Assembly (NCBI RefSeq): GCF_000711975.1
Contig: NZ_KL544001.1
Coordinates: 47,306 to 111,305 of the forward strand
Length of the DNA stretch: 64,000 nt
Direction of reading: 5' to 3'
DNA from: Desulfofalx alkaliphila DSM 12257
GTDB lineage: Bacteria > Bacillota > Desulfotomaculia > Desulfotomaculales > Desulfohalotomaculaceae
Below, piece after piece: positions 45,020 to 53,118 of the stretch. Position 1 is the stretch's first letter. Each line of letters begins with the position of its first letter. Both the position numbers and the translations under genes were made by a program. Under the pieces are notes generated by a model that was not told the DNA's origin, made no database searches, and saw nothing but the letters and a program-made list of their open reading frames with translations.

Positions 45020-45880
45020 ATGCTACCGCAGGTGGAAAAATGTAACGACTTTATGGGCAGTACAACAAACTACAATGAAGCGACAATGGTGCTGCTGGGT
45101 GCCCCCATGGACTTTACCACCAGTTTCCGGCCGGGCACCAGGCAGGGCCCCCGGCAAATCCGGTCGGTTTCTTACGGCTTGGAAGAATACAGCCTTTATC
45201 TGGATAAGGACCTGGCCAACTGCCGCTATTACGATGCCGGCGATGTGGTCTTACCTATCGGACACGTAAGTGAAAGCCTGCGCCGCATCGGAGAAGCGGT
45301 GGCCCAAATAGTAGAGGACAAGAAAATTCCCCTCCTGCTGGGGGGCGAACATCTGGTCAGTTTGCCGGCCATAGAGCAGGTGGCCAAAATCCATCAAGAT
45401 TTAGTTTTGCTGCATTTCGATGCCCATGCGGACTTGCGGGAAGACTACCTGGGTGAGCGCCATTCCCACGCCACGGTAATTCGCAGGGCGGCGGATCTTA
45501 TCGGCGGCAGCAGGGTGTATCAATTTGGCATCCGCTCCGGCACCAAAGAGGAATTTACCTATGCCAAGCAAAACACCAATATGTTTGTTGATCAAGTGCT
45601 GGAGCCTTTAGAAAAGGTGGTGGGGCAGCTGCAGGGACGGCCGGTTTATGTGACCCTGGATATCGATGTGGTGGATCCGGCCTTTGCACCGGGAACAGGA
45701 ACACCGGAACCCGGCGGCTGCACTGCCCGGGAGATACTGCAGGCGGTACACCTGTTAAAGGGCGTAAACTTAGTGGGCTTTGACCTGGTGGAAGTAAGCC
45801 CGGTATACGACCAATCAGAACGGACCGCCCTGCTGGCGGCTAAACTGGTGCGGGAGGTAATTTTACAGTTTTCCCCTTAA
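45020..45880 (+). CDS. speB: Agmatinase
   Basis: A 286-residue ureohydrolase. The dinuclear manganese motifs are all there: GGEHLVSLPA, LLHFDAHADLREDY, and YVTLDIDVVDPAFAPGTGTPEPGG. It splits agmatine into putrescine and urea, linking the arginine decarboxylase upstream to speE. AAGGGGGC precedes the ATG, 12 bp after speE. Confidence 0.95.
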   Translation: MLPQVEKCNDFMGSTTNYNEATMVLLGAPMDFTTSFRPGTRQGPRQIRSVSYGLEEYSLYLDKDLANCRYYDAGDVVLPIGHVSESLRRIGEAVAQIVEDKKIPLLLGGEHLVSLPAIEQVAKIHQDLVLLHFDAHADLREDYLGERHSHATVIRRAADLIGGSRVYQFGIRSGTKEEFTYAKQNTNMFVDQVLEPLEKVVGQLQGRPVYVTLDIDVVDPAFAPGTGTPEPGGCTAREILQAVHLLKGVNLVGFDLVEVSPVYDQSERTALLAAKLVREVILQFSP

Positions 45881-46009
45881 AAGGACCGGGGCACAGGCAG
45901 CTGCCGGCAGGGCAGCCCACAACCGGTTCCCTGGGCCCGGGCTTTGGCCGGCAAACACCGCCCCGGCCAAGCTTGCACCATGGCCCTGATAAATTGTGCA
46001 ATTTACCAA

Positions 46010-46038
46010 TTGACATTCCCTGTGTGTTTTTGTATACT
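46010..46038 (+). promoter_or_regulatory. Sigma-A promoter of the tRNA-Asp-Phe-Gly unit
   Basis: TTGACA (46010-46015), 17-bp spacer, TATACT (46033-46038), 32 bp before the first tRNA. Confidence 0.92.
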
Positions 46039-46070
46039 AGACTATGTCAGCGAAACGCTATGGCACCTAT

Positions 46071-46146
46071 GGAGCTGTGGTGTAGTGGTTAACATGCCGG
46101 CCTGTCAAGCCGGAGATCGCGGGTTCAAGTCCCGTCAGCTCCGCCA
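46071..46146 (+). tRNA. tRNA-Asp (GTC)
   Basis: Acceptor GGAGCTG/CAGCTCC with discriminator G, anticodon loop CTGTCAA, T arm GCGGG-TTCAAGT-CCCGT, CCA encoded. Confidence 0.97.
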
Positions 46147-46154
46147 TCTTTAAA

Positions 46155-46230
<76 letters not shown>

Positions 46231-46250
46231 TCAAAAGGCACCGGTAACTT

Positions 46251-46325
46251 GCGGAAGTAGCTCAGTGGTAGAGCATCGCCTTGCCAAGGCGAGGGCCGCG
46301 GGTTCGAATCCCGTCTTCCGCTCCA
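46251..46325 (+). tRNA. tRNA-Gly (GCC)
   Basis: Acceptor GCGGAAG/CTTCCGC, discriminator T, anticodon loop TTGCCAA between TCGCC and GGCGA, CCA encoded. Confidence 0.97.
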
Positions 46326-46334
46326 CTAATAAAT

Positions 46335-46358
46335 ACTACCCAACTGTGGTAGTTTTTT
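46335..46358 (+). terminator. Terminator of the first tRNA unit
   Basis: ACTACC and GGTAGT pair around CAACTGT, followed by TTTTT. Confidence 0.8.
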
Positions 46359-46394
46359 AATCTGCCGAAAAAAATTAAAGGCATAATTTGTTAC

Positions 46395-46423
46395 TTGACT
46401 ACAAGCTGTGCATTTGATAAACT
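46395..46423 (+). promoter_or_regulatory. Sigma-A promoter of the tRNA-Leu-Cys unit
   Basis: TTGACT (46395-46400), 17-bp spacer, TAAACT (46418-46423). Confidence 0.85.
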
Positions 46424-46450
46424 AGGTAATGCGCAACAAGAGGCAGTTAT

Positions 46451-46540
46451 GCCGGAGTGGCGGAACTGGCAGACGCACAGGACTTAAAATCCTGCGGTGA
46501 TAATATCACCGTACCGGTTCGATTCCGGTCTCCGGCACCA
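46451..46540 (+). tRNA. tRNA-Leu (TAA)
   Basis: 90 nt with the long variable arm of class II tRNAs (CGGTGATAATATCACCG). Acceptor GCCGGAG/CTCCGGC, anticodon loop CTTAAAA, CCA encoded. Confidence 0.97.
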
Positions 46541-46549
46541 ATTTTATAT

Positions 46550-46625
46550 GGCGACGTAGCCAAGTGGCTAAGGCGGAGGACTGCAAATCCTTTATTCCCC
46601 GGTTCAAATCCGGGCGTCGCCTCCA
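46550..46625 (+). tRNA. tRNA-Cys (GCA)
   Basis: Acceptor GGCGACG/CGTCGCC, discriminator T, anticodon loop CTGCAAA, T arm CCCGG-TTCAAAT-CCGGG, CCA encoded. Confidence 0.97.
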
Positions 46626-46630
46626 CTGAA

Positions 46631-46679
46631 GAGAGGGCGGCCTAGGTTTTAAATAAACCTGGGCCACCCTCTTTTTTTG
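46631..46679 (+). terminator. Terminator of the second tRNA unit
   Basis: A long hairpin, GAGGG-GGCC-AGGTTTA against TAAACCT-GGCC-CCCTC with small bulges, followed by TTTTTTT. Confidence 0.88.
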
Positions 46680-46705
46680 TATTTTAAATTTTATTGAAAA
46701 AACAC

Positions 46706-46742
46706 TGGACAAAATTATCTATTTAATTTATAATAATTACAA
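46706..46742 (+). promoter_or_regulatory. perR promoter with overlapping PerR box
   Basis: TGGACA (46706-46711), 17-bp spacer, TATAAT (46729-46734). The -10 lies inside TTATAATAATTACAA (46728-46742), which matches the Per box TTATAATNATTATAA at every fixed position but one. This predicts autorepression. Confidence 0.7.
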
Positions 46743-46778
46743 GATGATAACAAATATAAAACAATAGGGGTTTTAACC

Positions 46779-47192
46779 ATGAAAACTATTCAAAAACTTA
46801 AGGATTTGGGCTTTAAACTAACGCCCCAGCGCTTGGCAATTTTAAACTTACTTGAGGGCAATACCCAACACCCTTCGGCCGAGGATCTTTACAAGCAATT
46901 AAAGCCCCGCTTTCCTTCATTGTCCCTTGCCACAGTCTATAATACCCTGGAAATGTTAACCAAGGCAGGGGAGCTGCAGGAGATAAATATAAAGGCCGAC
47001 AAAAGACATTTTGATCCCAACCCGGCCCCCCATGGCCATTTCCTCTGCCGCAGTTGTCAAGGCATCTACGATTTAGATTTTCAGACCCTGGATCTTGCCC
47101 TTCCCTTTGATGCAAAGGGCTACATGGTGGAAGAATACACCCTTTATTTTTACGGGCTTTGTCCCCGGTGTCGGCAAGGGCAGGGGCAGTGA
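46779..47192 (+). CDS. perR: Fur-family peroxide-stress repressor, PerR-like
   Basis: A 137-residue Fur-family protein. DNA-binding helices are in KLTPQRLAILNLLEG and SLATVYNTLEMLTK. Regulatory-site residues include KRHFDPNPAPHGHFLC, with the oxidisable His pattern, and two Cys pairs CRSC and CPRC for structural zinc. PerR uses iron-catalysed His oxidation to sense peroxide. The call over Fur or Zur rests on these residues, the Per box upstream and the rubrerythrin gene that follows. Confidence 0.88.
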   Translation: MKTIQKLKDLGFKLTPQRLAILNLLEGNTQHPSAEDLYKQLKPRFPSLSLATVYNTLEMLTKAGELQEINIKADKRHFDPNPAPHGHFLCRSCQGIYDLDFQTLDLALPFDAKGYMVEEYTLYFYGLCPRCRQGQGQ

Positions 47193-47208
47193 AAGCAGGT
47201 AAAAACAA

Positions 47209-47234
47209 GGGGCGGGTGACCCCGCCCGCCTCTT
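47209..47234 (+). terminator. Hairpin between perR and rubrerythrin
   Basis: GGGCGGG and CCCGCCC around TGAC, followed only by GCCTCTTT. Probably a weak terminator. Confidence 0.5.
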
Positions 47235-47305
47235 TGCTAATGCAGTCATCCTGTGCCTAAGAGGGCACTGATAATAAACCGGTTAATAGAGGAGGTCATA
47301 TACTT

Positions 47306-47851
47306 ATGCAAAAATGGCGTTGTGTAATTTGTGGTTATACCGCTGAAGGTGAAGCAGCTCCGGAAAAATGTCCCACCTGTGGAGCTGCCCGGGAAAAATT
47401 TGAGCAGGTGACCGCTTCCGGCCCTGATCTGGTGGACTGGAACACAGTGGGTGTGGCAAAGGGTTCCGGCTTTGAAGAGGACTTGAGAATGCAGTTCCAG
47501 GCGGAATGTATAGAGGTGGGCACCTATGTGGCAATGGCCCGCCAGGCCGAAAGGGAAGGTTACCCGGAGATAGCTGAAACCATGAAAAGGATAGCCTTTG
47601 AGGAAGCCTACCACGCAGCACGCTTTGCCGAACTGCTGGGGGAAGCCTTGAGTGAAAGCACTGAAGAAAACCTGAAAAAGCTGGTGGATGGCGAAGCCGG
47701 CGCCAACCGAGGCAAAAAGAAACTGGCTACCCGTGCCAAAGAAGCCGGGCAAGATGCCATCCATGACTCTGTCCATGAGGCATGTAAAGACGAGGCCAGA
47801 CACTGCATGGCATTTTACGGCCTGTTAAACAGATACTTTCCAAAGGCCTAA
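47306..47851 (+). CDS. Rubrerythrin, reverse domain order
   Basis: A 181-residue protein with the rubredoxin domain first ([13 protein letters not shown] ... [14 protein letters not shown]; four Cys for iron) and the ferritin-like diiron domain after. The diiron helices carry [36 protein letters not shown] and [20 protein letters not shown]. Classical rubrerythrins have the reverse order; this N-terminal-rubredoxin form is the clostridial reverse rubrerythrin, an NADH-linked peroxidase. GAGGAGG precedes the ATG. It lies directly after perR. Confidence 0.93.
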   Translation: MQKWRCVICGYTAEGEAAPEKCPTCGAAREKFEQVTASGPDLVDWNTVGVAKGSGFEEDLRMQFQAECIEVGTYVAMARQAEREGYPEIAETMKRIAFEEAYHAARFAELLGEALSESTEENLKKLVDGEAGANRGKKKLATRAKEAGQDAIHDSVHEACKDEARHCMAFYGLLNRYFPKA

Positions 47852-47860
47852 TTAAAGCAT

Positions 47861-47889
47861 TAAAGGGCGGTTTAATGACCGCCCTTTTA
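47861..47889 (+). terminator. Intrinsic terminator after rubrerythrin
   Basis: AAAGGGCGGT and ACCGCCCTTT form a 10-bp stem around TTAATG, followed by TTAG. Confidence 0.75.
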
Positions 47890-48028
47890 GTATGTTCGGG
47901 CACCGCCTTTGCGGCCTTGTTGCAGAATGTTAACTTATATTATGACAGCAAAAAGGATTGTATAAATTTAAGTTGAATATATAAACTAACATTTTTCTAA
48001 AACACTTTTATAAAAGGGGTTGGCAAAC

Positions 48029-48490
48029 TTGTCAGACACACTGCGCTACAGGGTGTTTAAAGAACTGGTGCAAGACAATACCATAGAGGTGAAGCTGGAT
48101 CGCCGTAAAGCCATTGATAAATACAACGAAAGACTAAAAAATGACGTTATCAAAGGCACCCAATTCGATATACTGCTCTACCTCCTATCCGGCTTGGCCG
48201 GCTTCGGCTTGTTTGCCGGCCTTGTGTACATGTACTTTAAAGACCCCTGGTGGCAGGGCCTGGTAATTGCCCTGGTTTCCATTGCGGCCCGGGTTATCAT
48301 TTGGCTGCACCAAAAAAACAGAGTCTACCGATACATTAGAAAAGACATCATGTCTTCAGAAGAAGCAATGGTTGAACTGTACCAGGGTAATGTTTTTACA
48401 CTGAAGAACAAGATCACAGGTAAAGAAGCCGGCCACCCCAAAAAGTGGACGTTGGTGCTGCCCGAAAGACATGAAGTGGAAGAAGAATAA
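48029..48490 (+). CDS. Hypothetical membrane protein with two helices
   Basis: A ~153-residue protein. A charged N-terminal helix region (DNTIEVKLDRRKAIDKYNER) is followed by two adjacent membrane helices (FDILLYLLSGLAGFGLFAGL; WQGLVIALVSIAARVIIWL) and a soluble C-terminus ending in acidic EVEEE. No family recognised. TTG 48029 is chosen because AAAAGGGG ends 9 nt upstream; TTG 48020 touches that SD. It is 60 bp before the PBP gene and may be co-transcribed with it. Confidence 0.72.
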   Translation: MSDTLRYRVFKELVQDNTIEVKLDRRKAIDKYNERLKNDVIKGTQFDILLYLLSGLAGFGLFAGLVYMYFKDPWWQGLVIALVSIAARVIIWLHQKNRVYRYIRKDIMSSEEAMVELYQGNVFTLKNKITGKEAGHPKKWTLVLPERHEVEEE

Positions 48491-48550
48491 TCGGCATTAA
48501 AAACATCACCCCCAAATAAATTTATTATTAGTTTGAGGAGGTGATTTTTT

Positions 48551-50662
48551 TTGCAGCAGACCGAGAAAACAAAATGGCTGCTCATTTTTGTAATTATACT
48601 GACCGTCATCACCGTCACCGGCACCGCCCTGCTGGTCTGGTTTTATAATTTCTACCGCAACATAACCTTGGAGGCCGATATCTTAAACTTTCAGTATCAG
48701 CCCAAACAAACCACAACGGTGTATTCCGCCGACGGTGCCTTGCTGGCAGAACTGTATATTGAAGACCGCATCTATGTGGACCTGGACCACATCTCACCCC
48801 ACATGATCAATGCCATCATTGCCATAGAAGACCACCGTTATTATAAGCACAGGGGTGTTGATTTACACGGCACCCTGCGGGCACTTATCAAAAACATGGA
48901 GTCCCACCGGGTGGTGCAGGGGGGCAGTACCATCACCCAACAGCTGGCCCGCAATCTCTTTCTAACCAATGAGCGTACATATGAAAGAAAACTGCAGGAA
49001 ATGGCCCTGGCCCTGGCCTTGGAGCAAAAGTACACCAAGGATGAAATCCTCTGCATGTATTTAAACCAAATCTACTTTGGCAGCGGCTATTATGGGGTAG
49101 AAACTGCAGCCCAAAAATACTTTGGCAAAGATGCCGCAGACCTTACACTGGCAGAAAGCGCCCTGCTGGCCGCTCTGCCAAACAGGCCCAGCGACTACCA
49201 ACTGCATGAAAACTACCAAAAGGCCAAGGAGCGACAAAAGCTGGTGCTGGCCCGCATGGAAGAGCAGGGCTACATTAGCAGAAAACAGCGGCTGGATGCG
49301 GAGAAAGAAGAGATATTAATTAATCCGCCGGCCCCCAAGGTCCAGGGCTGTTACTTCCAGCACCCCTACTATGCCACCGCTGCCGTTAAACAGCTGGAAG
49401 AAATAATGGGTGAGGAAAAACTGTATACCGGCGGCCTGGAGGTTTACACCACCCTAAATACTAAAATACAAAAGGAGGCAGAATATGTCTGTGCTGAGCA
49501 CATAAGCCATTTAAGCAAGCAGGGAATAAAGGCTTCAAACATGGCCATAGTGTCTGTGGTGCCCCAAACAGGGGCTGTGGTGGCCTTGGTGGGGGGAGTG
49601 GATTTTCAAAGGGACCAAAATAACATGGCCGTCACCCCCCGGCAGCCGGGTTCAACCATTAAGCCCTTTATTTATGCCGCCGGCCTTAACACCGGGGCCA
49701 TTGGGCCAAATTCACTGATAAATGCCCAAACCCGCAGTTTTAACGGCTATGTGATTAAAGGATTGGACCAGGGCTCTGTGACCCTGCAGCAGGCTATCAG
49801 GCACTCCTTAAATGTGCCTGTGGCTGAGGTGTTAAGTAAAATAGGTTTTGAAACGGCGGTGGCCTATTTAAAAAGATTTGGCATTAGCTCCCTCACTGAA
49901 AATGATTATAATTATGCTGCCCTGGCACTGGGGGGCATGTATCACGGCATATCTCCCTTAGAAATGGCTTCGGCCTTTGCGGTATTTGCCAACGGGGGAG
50001 TTTACAACCAACCTTACTTTATTGAAAGGGTGGAAAACAGCCAGGGCATGGTCCTGTACCGGCACCAGGCTCAACCCCAAGAGGTGCTGAAAAAGGACAC
50101 GGCCGATATGATGCACAGTTACTTAACCGGTGTGGTAAACGGCGGTACCGGCACGGCTGCCCGCCTGCCCTGGGAATGCGCCGGCAAAACCGGAACCACC
50201 GACCACAAGCGCTGTCTTTGGTTTGCCGGCTACACCGATAAGCTGTCCACCGCAGTGTGGGTGGGCAACACCGACAATTCCCCGGTGTACGGGGCCGACA
50301 GCGGTGGGGCGGTGGCCGCCCCGGCCTGGCGAAAATATAAGTACACCTTGATTAGCGAAGGATACATAGAAAAACCCCAAAGGAGGGCTGTGGTGCAGCC
50401 GGCGGAGCCCATCAAGGCAGAGGAGCACCGACCCCAAAAAGCAGTGGAAGAAGGGCCCCAAAGGGAGGAAGGGGAGCAGCCGGCACCGCCGCAGCAGCCG
50501 GCACCGCCACAGCAGCCGGAACCGGTAAATCCCCAGCCGGAGCCGGAAGCCGAGACTGAACAGGAAGCTGAAATAGAAGCGGAACCTGAGCCGGAGCCTG
50601 AGCCGGAACCGGAGCCGGAGCCGCCAGCGGAGGCCCAAGGGCTTGAACAGTGGCTGCCTTGA
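48551..50662 (+). CDS. Class A penicillin-binding protein (transglycosylase/transpeptidase)
   Basis: A 703-residue bifunctional PBP of the PBP1A family. One N-terminal helix (WLLIFVIILTVITVTGTALL). The GT51 domain has IIAIEDHRYYKHRGVD with the catalytic Glu, GGSTITQQLARNL, and EQKYTKDEILCMYLNQIYFG. The transpeptidase has SxxK in RQPGSTIKPF, SLN in RHSLNVPVAE, and the KTG motif AGKTGTTD. The last ~80 residues are a Pro/Glu/Gln-rich tail (EPEPEPEPEPEPEPPAEAQG). It polymerises and cross-links peptidoglycan. TTG 48551 follows GAGGAGGTG. Confidence 0.95.
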   Translation: MQQTEKTKWLLIFVIILTVITVTGTALLVWFYNFYRNITLEADILNFQYQPKQTTTVYSADGALLAELYIEDRIYVDLDHISPHMINAIIAIEDHRYYKHRGVDLHGTLRALIKNMESHRVVQGGSTITQQLARNLFLTNERTYERKLQEMALALALEQKYTKDEILCMYLNQIYFGSGYYGVETAAQKYFGKDAADLTLAESALLAALPNRPSDYQLHENYQKAKERQKLVLARMEEQGYISRKQRLDAEKEEILINPPAPKVQGCYFQHPYYATAAVKQLEEIMGEEKLYTGGLEVYTTLNTKIQKEAEYVCAEHISHLSKQGIKASNMAIVSVVPQTGAVVALVGGVDFQRDQNNMAVTPRQPGSTIKPFIYAAGLNTGAIGPNSLINAQTRSFNGYVIKGLDQGSVTLQQAIRHSLNVPVAEVLSKIGFETAVAYLKRFGISSLTENDYNYAALALGGMYHGISPLEMASAFAVFANGGVYNQPYFIERVENSQGMVLYRHQAQPQEVLKKDTADMMHSYLTGVVNGGTGTAARLPWECAGKTGTTDHKRCLWFAGYTDKLSTAVWVGNTDNSPVYGADSGGAVAAPAWRKYKYTLISEGYIEKPQRRAVVQPAEPIKAEEHRPQKAVEEGPQREEGEQPAPPQQPAPPQQPEPVNPQPEPEAETEQEAEIEAEPEPEPEPEPEPEPPAEAQGLEQWLP

Positions 50663-50771
50663 CCAAAGGGTGAGTAAAAATATCCTGTATAAAAACGAAA
50701 GCAAATAATGATGAGTTGATACGCCTTTATGTTATAATAAATATAACTAAAGTTATACAGGGGGTTTAGGT

Positions 50772-51740
50772 ATGGAACGGGAATTAGCAATGGAAATTGT
50801 GCGGGTTACAGAGGTGGCGGCCTTGGCCTCTGCCCGCTGGATGGGTCGCGGTGACAAAATTGCCGCTGACCAGGCAGCCACAACGGCCATGCGGGCCATG
50901 TTTGATTCGGTAAGCATGAAGGGCACGGTGGTAATTGGTGAGGGTGAAATGGACGAGGCCCCAATGTTATATATAGGTGAACGGTTGGGCCATGCCGAAT
51001 CACCGGAGGTGGATGTGGCGGTGGACCCTTTAGAGGGTACCAACCTGGTGGCCAAAGGCTACGACAACGCCCTATCGGTGGTGGCCATTGCCGATCGAGG
51101 TAACTTATTGCATGCCCCGGATATGTATATGGAGAAAATCGCCGTTGGCCCCAGGGCGGCAGGCAGAATACATATCGATGACCCCATAGAACATACATTG
51201 AAAATACTGGCCCAGGTGAATAACAAAAACGTTAACGACTTAACGGTGATGATCCTGGAGCGGGAGCGCCACAAGCACATCATTGAAGAGGTGCGGAAAA
51301 CCGGTGCCCGGGTGCGCCTCTTTAGCGACGGCGATGTGGGTGCCGCCATTTCAACGGCCTTGGACGAAACCGGTATCGATTTATTTGTTGGTATCGGCGG
51401 GGCGCCGGAAGGGGTAATATCTGCGGCGGCATTAAAATGCTTGGGCGGCGACATGCAGGCCCGGCTGGTGCCCAGCGACGATAAAGAATACCGGCGCTGT
51501 GTGGATATGGGCTTAAAGGACCCCCGGCAAATACTGATGATGGATGATTTAGTTAAGGGTGACGACACCATCTTTGCGGCCACCGGGGTAACCAACGGTG
51601 AATTGTTAAAGGGTGTACGCTTTTTAAGTAACGAGCGGGCGGAAACCCACACCTTGGTAATGAGGTCAAAAACCGGCACAGTGAGGTTTGTAAAGGCAAC
51701 CCACTACCTACCCCAAAAACCGCACCTGGTGTTAAAATAA
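50772..51740 (+). CDS. glpX: Class II fructose-1,6-bisphosphatase GlpX
   Basis: A 322-residue GlpX. Signatures: [37 protein letters not shown] with the metal carboxylates, [29 protein letters not shown], and [20 protein letters not shown]. It removes the 1-phosphate of FBP in gluconeogenesis. AGGGGG lies ahead of the ATG. The window also has the unrelated class V enzyme at 36950-38047. Confidence 0.95.
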   Translation: MERELAMEIVRVTEVAALASARWMGRGDKIAADQAATTAMRAMFDSVSMKGTVVIGEGEMDEAPMLYIGERLGHAESPEVDVAVDPLEGTNLVAKGYDNALSVVAIADRGNLLHAPDMYMEKIAVGPRAAGRIHIDDPIEHTLKILAQVNNKNVNDLTVMILERERHKHIIEEVRKTGARVRLFSDGDVGAAISTALDETGIDLFVGIGGAPEGVISAAALKCLGGDMQARLVPSDDKEYRRCVDMGLKDPRQILMMDDLVKGDDTIFAATGVTNGELLKGVRFLSNERAETHTLVMRSKTGTVRFVKATHYLPQKPHLVLK

Positions 51741-51831
51741 AGGGTGGAAAAGTCTTTTACGGGTGGAACGGCTGGTCCACCCTAAATTTTGTCAACGGCA
51801 GGTTTTATACACACCTGTTAGGGGGTATAAG

Positions 51832-52107
51832 ATGCAAATCCTCAAATTTTATTTAATATTTATAAACCTGCTCACCTTTGGCCTCTTTGTGCTGGATAAG
51901 TGGTTGGCCAAACATGTAAAGTGGCGCATTCCCGAAAACCGCCTGCTGCTGGCCTGCTTAATGGGCGGTTCATTGGGGGCTGTGGTGGCCATGAATGTGG
52001 TGCGGCATAAAACCCAGAAGTTAAAATTTGTTTGGGGTGTGCCCTTAATTATCTTAATTCAGGGTGGACTTATTGTTTTAATTGTATATTTAATAGCTCA
52101 TTATTAA
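51832..52107 (+). CDS. DUF1294 membrane protein
   Basis: A 91-residue protein with three hydrophobic segments (YLIFINLLTFGLFVLDKWLA; LLACLMGGSLGAVVAMNVV; PLIILIQGGLIVLIVYLIA). The pattern DKWLAKHVKWRIPENRLLL and VVRHKTQKLKF is that of DUF1294. The function of the family is unknown. ATG 51832 follows AGGGGGT; the longer frame from 51763 does not have an SD. Confidence 0.85.
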   Translation: MQILKFYLIFINLLTFGLFVLDKWLAKHVKWRIPENRLLLACLMGGSLGAVVAMNVVRHKTQKLKFVWGVPLIILIQGGLIVLIVYLIAHY

Positions 52108-52148
52108 AGCCAAGGGCCGCTGATCCGGATAGATCAACGGCCTTTAAA

Positions 52149-52301
52149 TTACATTTTTGGTTTGAAGGTTTCACATTTGGTATCGTCCGAAGAGTCTGCT
52201 TGGCTGGAATGACTGCGGTTTACCTGCACCATGGGTGCATCGCACATGACATTGCTGTTATATTGACATTCGGTGACATTGCATTTAATGTTCTGTGGCA
52301 T
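52149..52301 (-). CDS. DUF1540-type small cysteine protein (50 aa)
   Basis: A 50-residue protein beginning MPQNIKCNVTECQYNSN with Cys at 7, 12, 20 and 43 (last in KCETFKP). This spacing and the CNVTECxYN start fit DUF1540, a family of small proteins common in spore-forming clostridia. AAGGAGGTGATTC precedes ATG 52301 on the minus strand. A GGCCG-TTGATC hairpin at 52109-52143 probably ends it. A metal-binding role is likely from the cysteines, but not shown. Confidence 0.85.
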   Translation of the reverse strand: MPQNIKCNVTECQYNSNVMCDAPMVQVNRSHSSQADSSDDTKCETFKPKM

Positions 52302-52423
52302 AAAGAATCACCTCCTTTACAAGGACTATTGTCTACAGGGGAGGAGTGTTTTATGCACTAAATAGTAAAATTTTCTACCTGCGGGATACTACTATATATA
52401 AAGATTGGGCTAGGGGGTAAAAT

Positions 52424-53110
52424 ATGGCGAAAATTTTAATCGTTGACGATGAAGCATTGATGGTTAAAGGCCTAAAACGGAGCTTAGAGCAAGAGGGTTA
52501 CCGGGTGTTAACCGCCTACGACGGTGATCAGGCACTGGAGGTGTTTAAGAAAGAACAGTGCCACTTGCTGGTGCTGGACATCATGCTGCCCCGGAAAAGC
52601 GGCCTGGAGGTATGCCGTGAAATCAGAAAAGAGTCTGAGGTGCCGATTATAATGCTCACCGCCAAGGGTGAGTATGTGGATAAAATTGTGGGCTTAGAAC
52701 TGGGTGCCGACGACTATCTCACCAAACCCTTTAACACCAGGGAACTCATTGCCCGCATTAAGGCGGTACTAAGGCGCAGTGCCAAAGGGAGGGCGGAGGA
52801 AGAACAAAGGGATATTATCGCAGTGGACCAACTGACAATAGATGTTATGAAGCGCAGGGTAAGCCGGGGCGGCAAAGAACTTGATCTCACCGCCAAGGAA
52901 TTTGATTTGCTCTGCCTGATGGCACAAAATCCCGGCCGGATATTCACCAGGGACAATTTGTTGGAATCGGTGTGGGGCCACAGTTACTACGGCGACCTGC
53001 GCACCGTTGACGTGCACGTCAGAAGGCTGCGCGAAAAAATAGAAGAAGACCCCCGCCATCCGGAATACGTGCTTACCAAGTGGGGCGTGGGATATTATTT
53101 TAAGGAGTAG
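52424..53110 (+). CDS. OmpR/PhoB-family response regulator
   Basis: A 228-residue response regulator. The receiver has ILIVDDEALMV, the phosphoacceptor Asp in LLVLDIMLPRKSG, the Thr in IIMLTAKG and the Lys in DYLTKPFNTRE. The C-terminal winged helix ends with RTVDVHVRRLREKIEEDP and TKWGVGYYF. It resembles ResD/WalR-type regulators; the target genes are unknown. It lies 8 bp before its kinase. Confidence 0.93.
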   Translation: MAKILIVDDEALMVKGLKRSLEQEGYRVLTAYDGDQALEVFKKEQCHLLVLDIMLPRKSGLEVCREIRKESEVPIIMLTAKGEYVDKIVGLELGADDYLTKPFNTRELIARIKAVLRRSAKGRAEEEQRDIIAVDQLTIDVMKRRVSRGGKELDLTAKEFDLLCLMAQNPGRIFTRDNLLESVWGHSYYGDLRTVDVHVRRLREKIEEDPRHPEYVLTKWGVGYYFKE

Positions 53111-53118
53111 GCGCATAA

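Noticed and set aside
50123-50790. Minus-strand frames opposite the PBP tail (84-193 codons)
   Set aside because: They arise from the GC-rich EP repeats read backwards and have no SD or family match.
51761-51782. Terminator after glpX
   Set aside because: GGGTGGA/TCCACCC forms a short stem, but the tail is AAATTTT, not a T run; it remains possible but unsupported.
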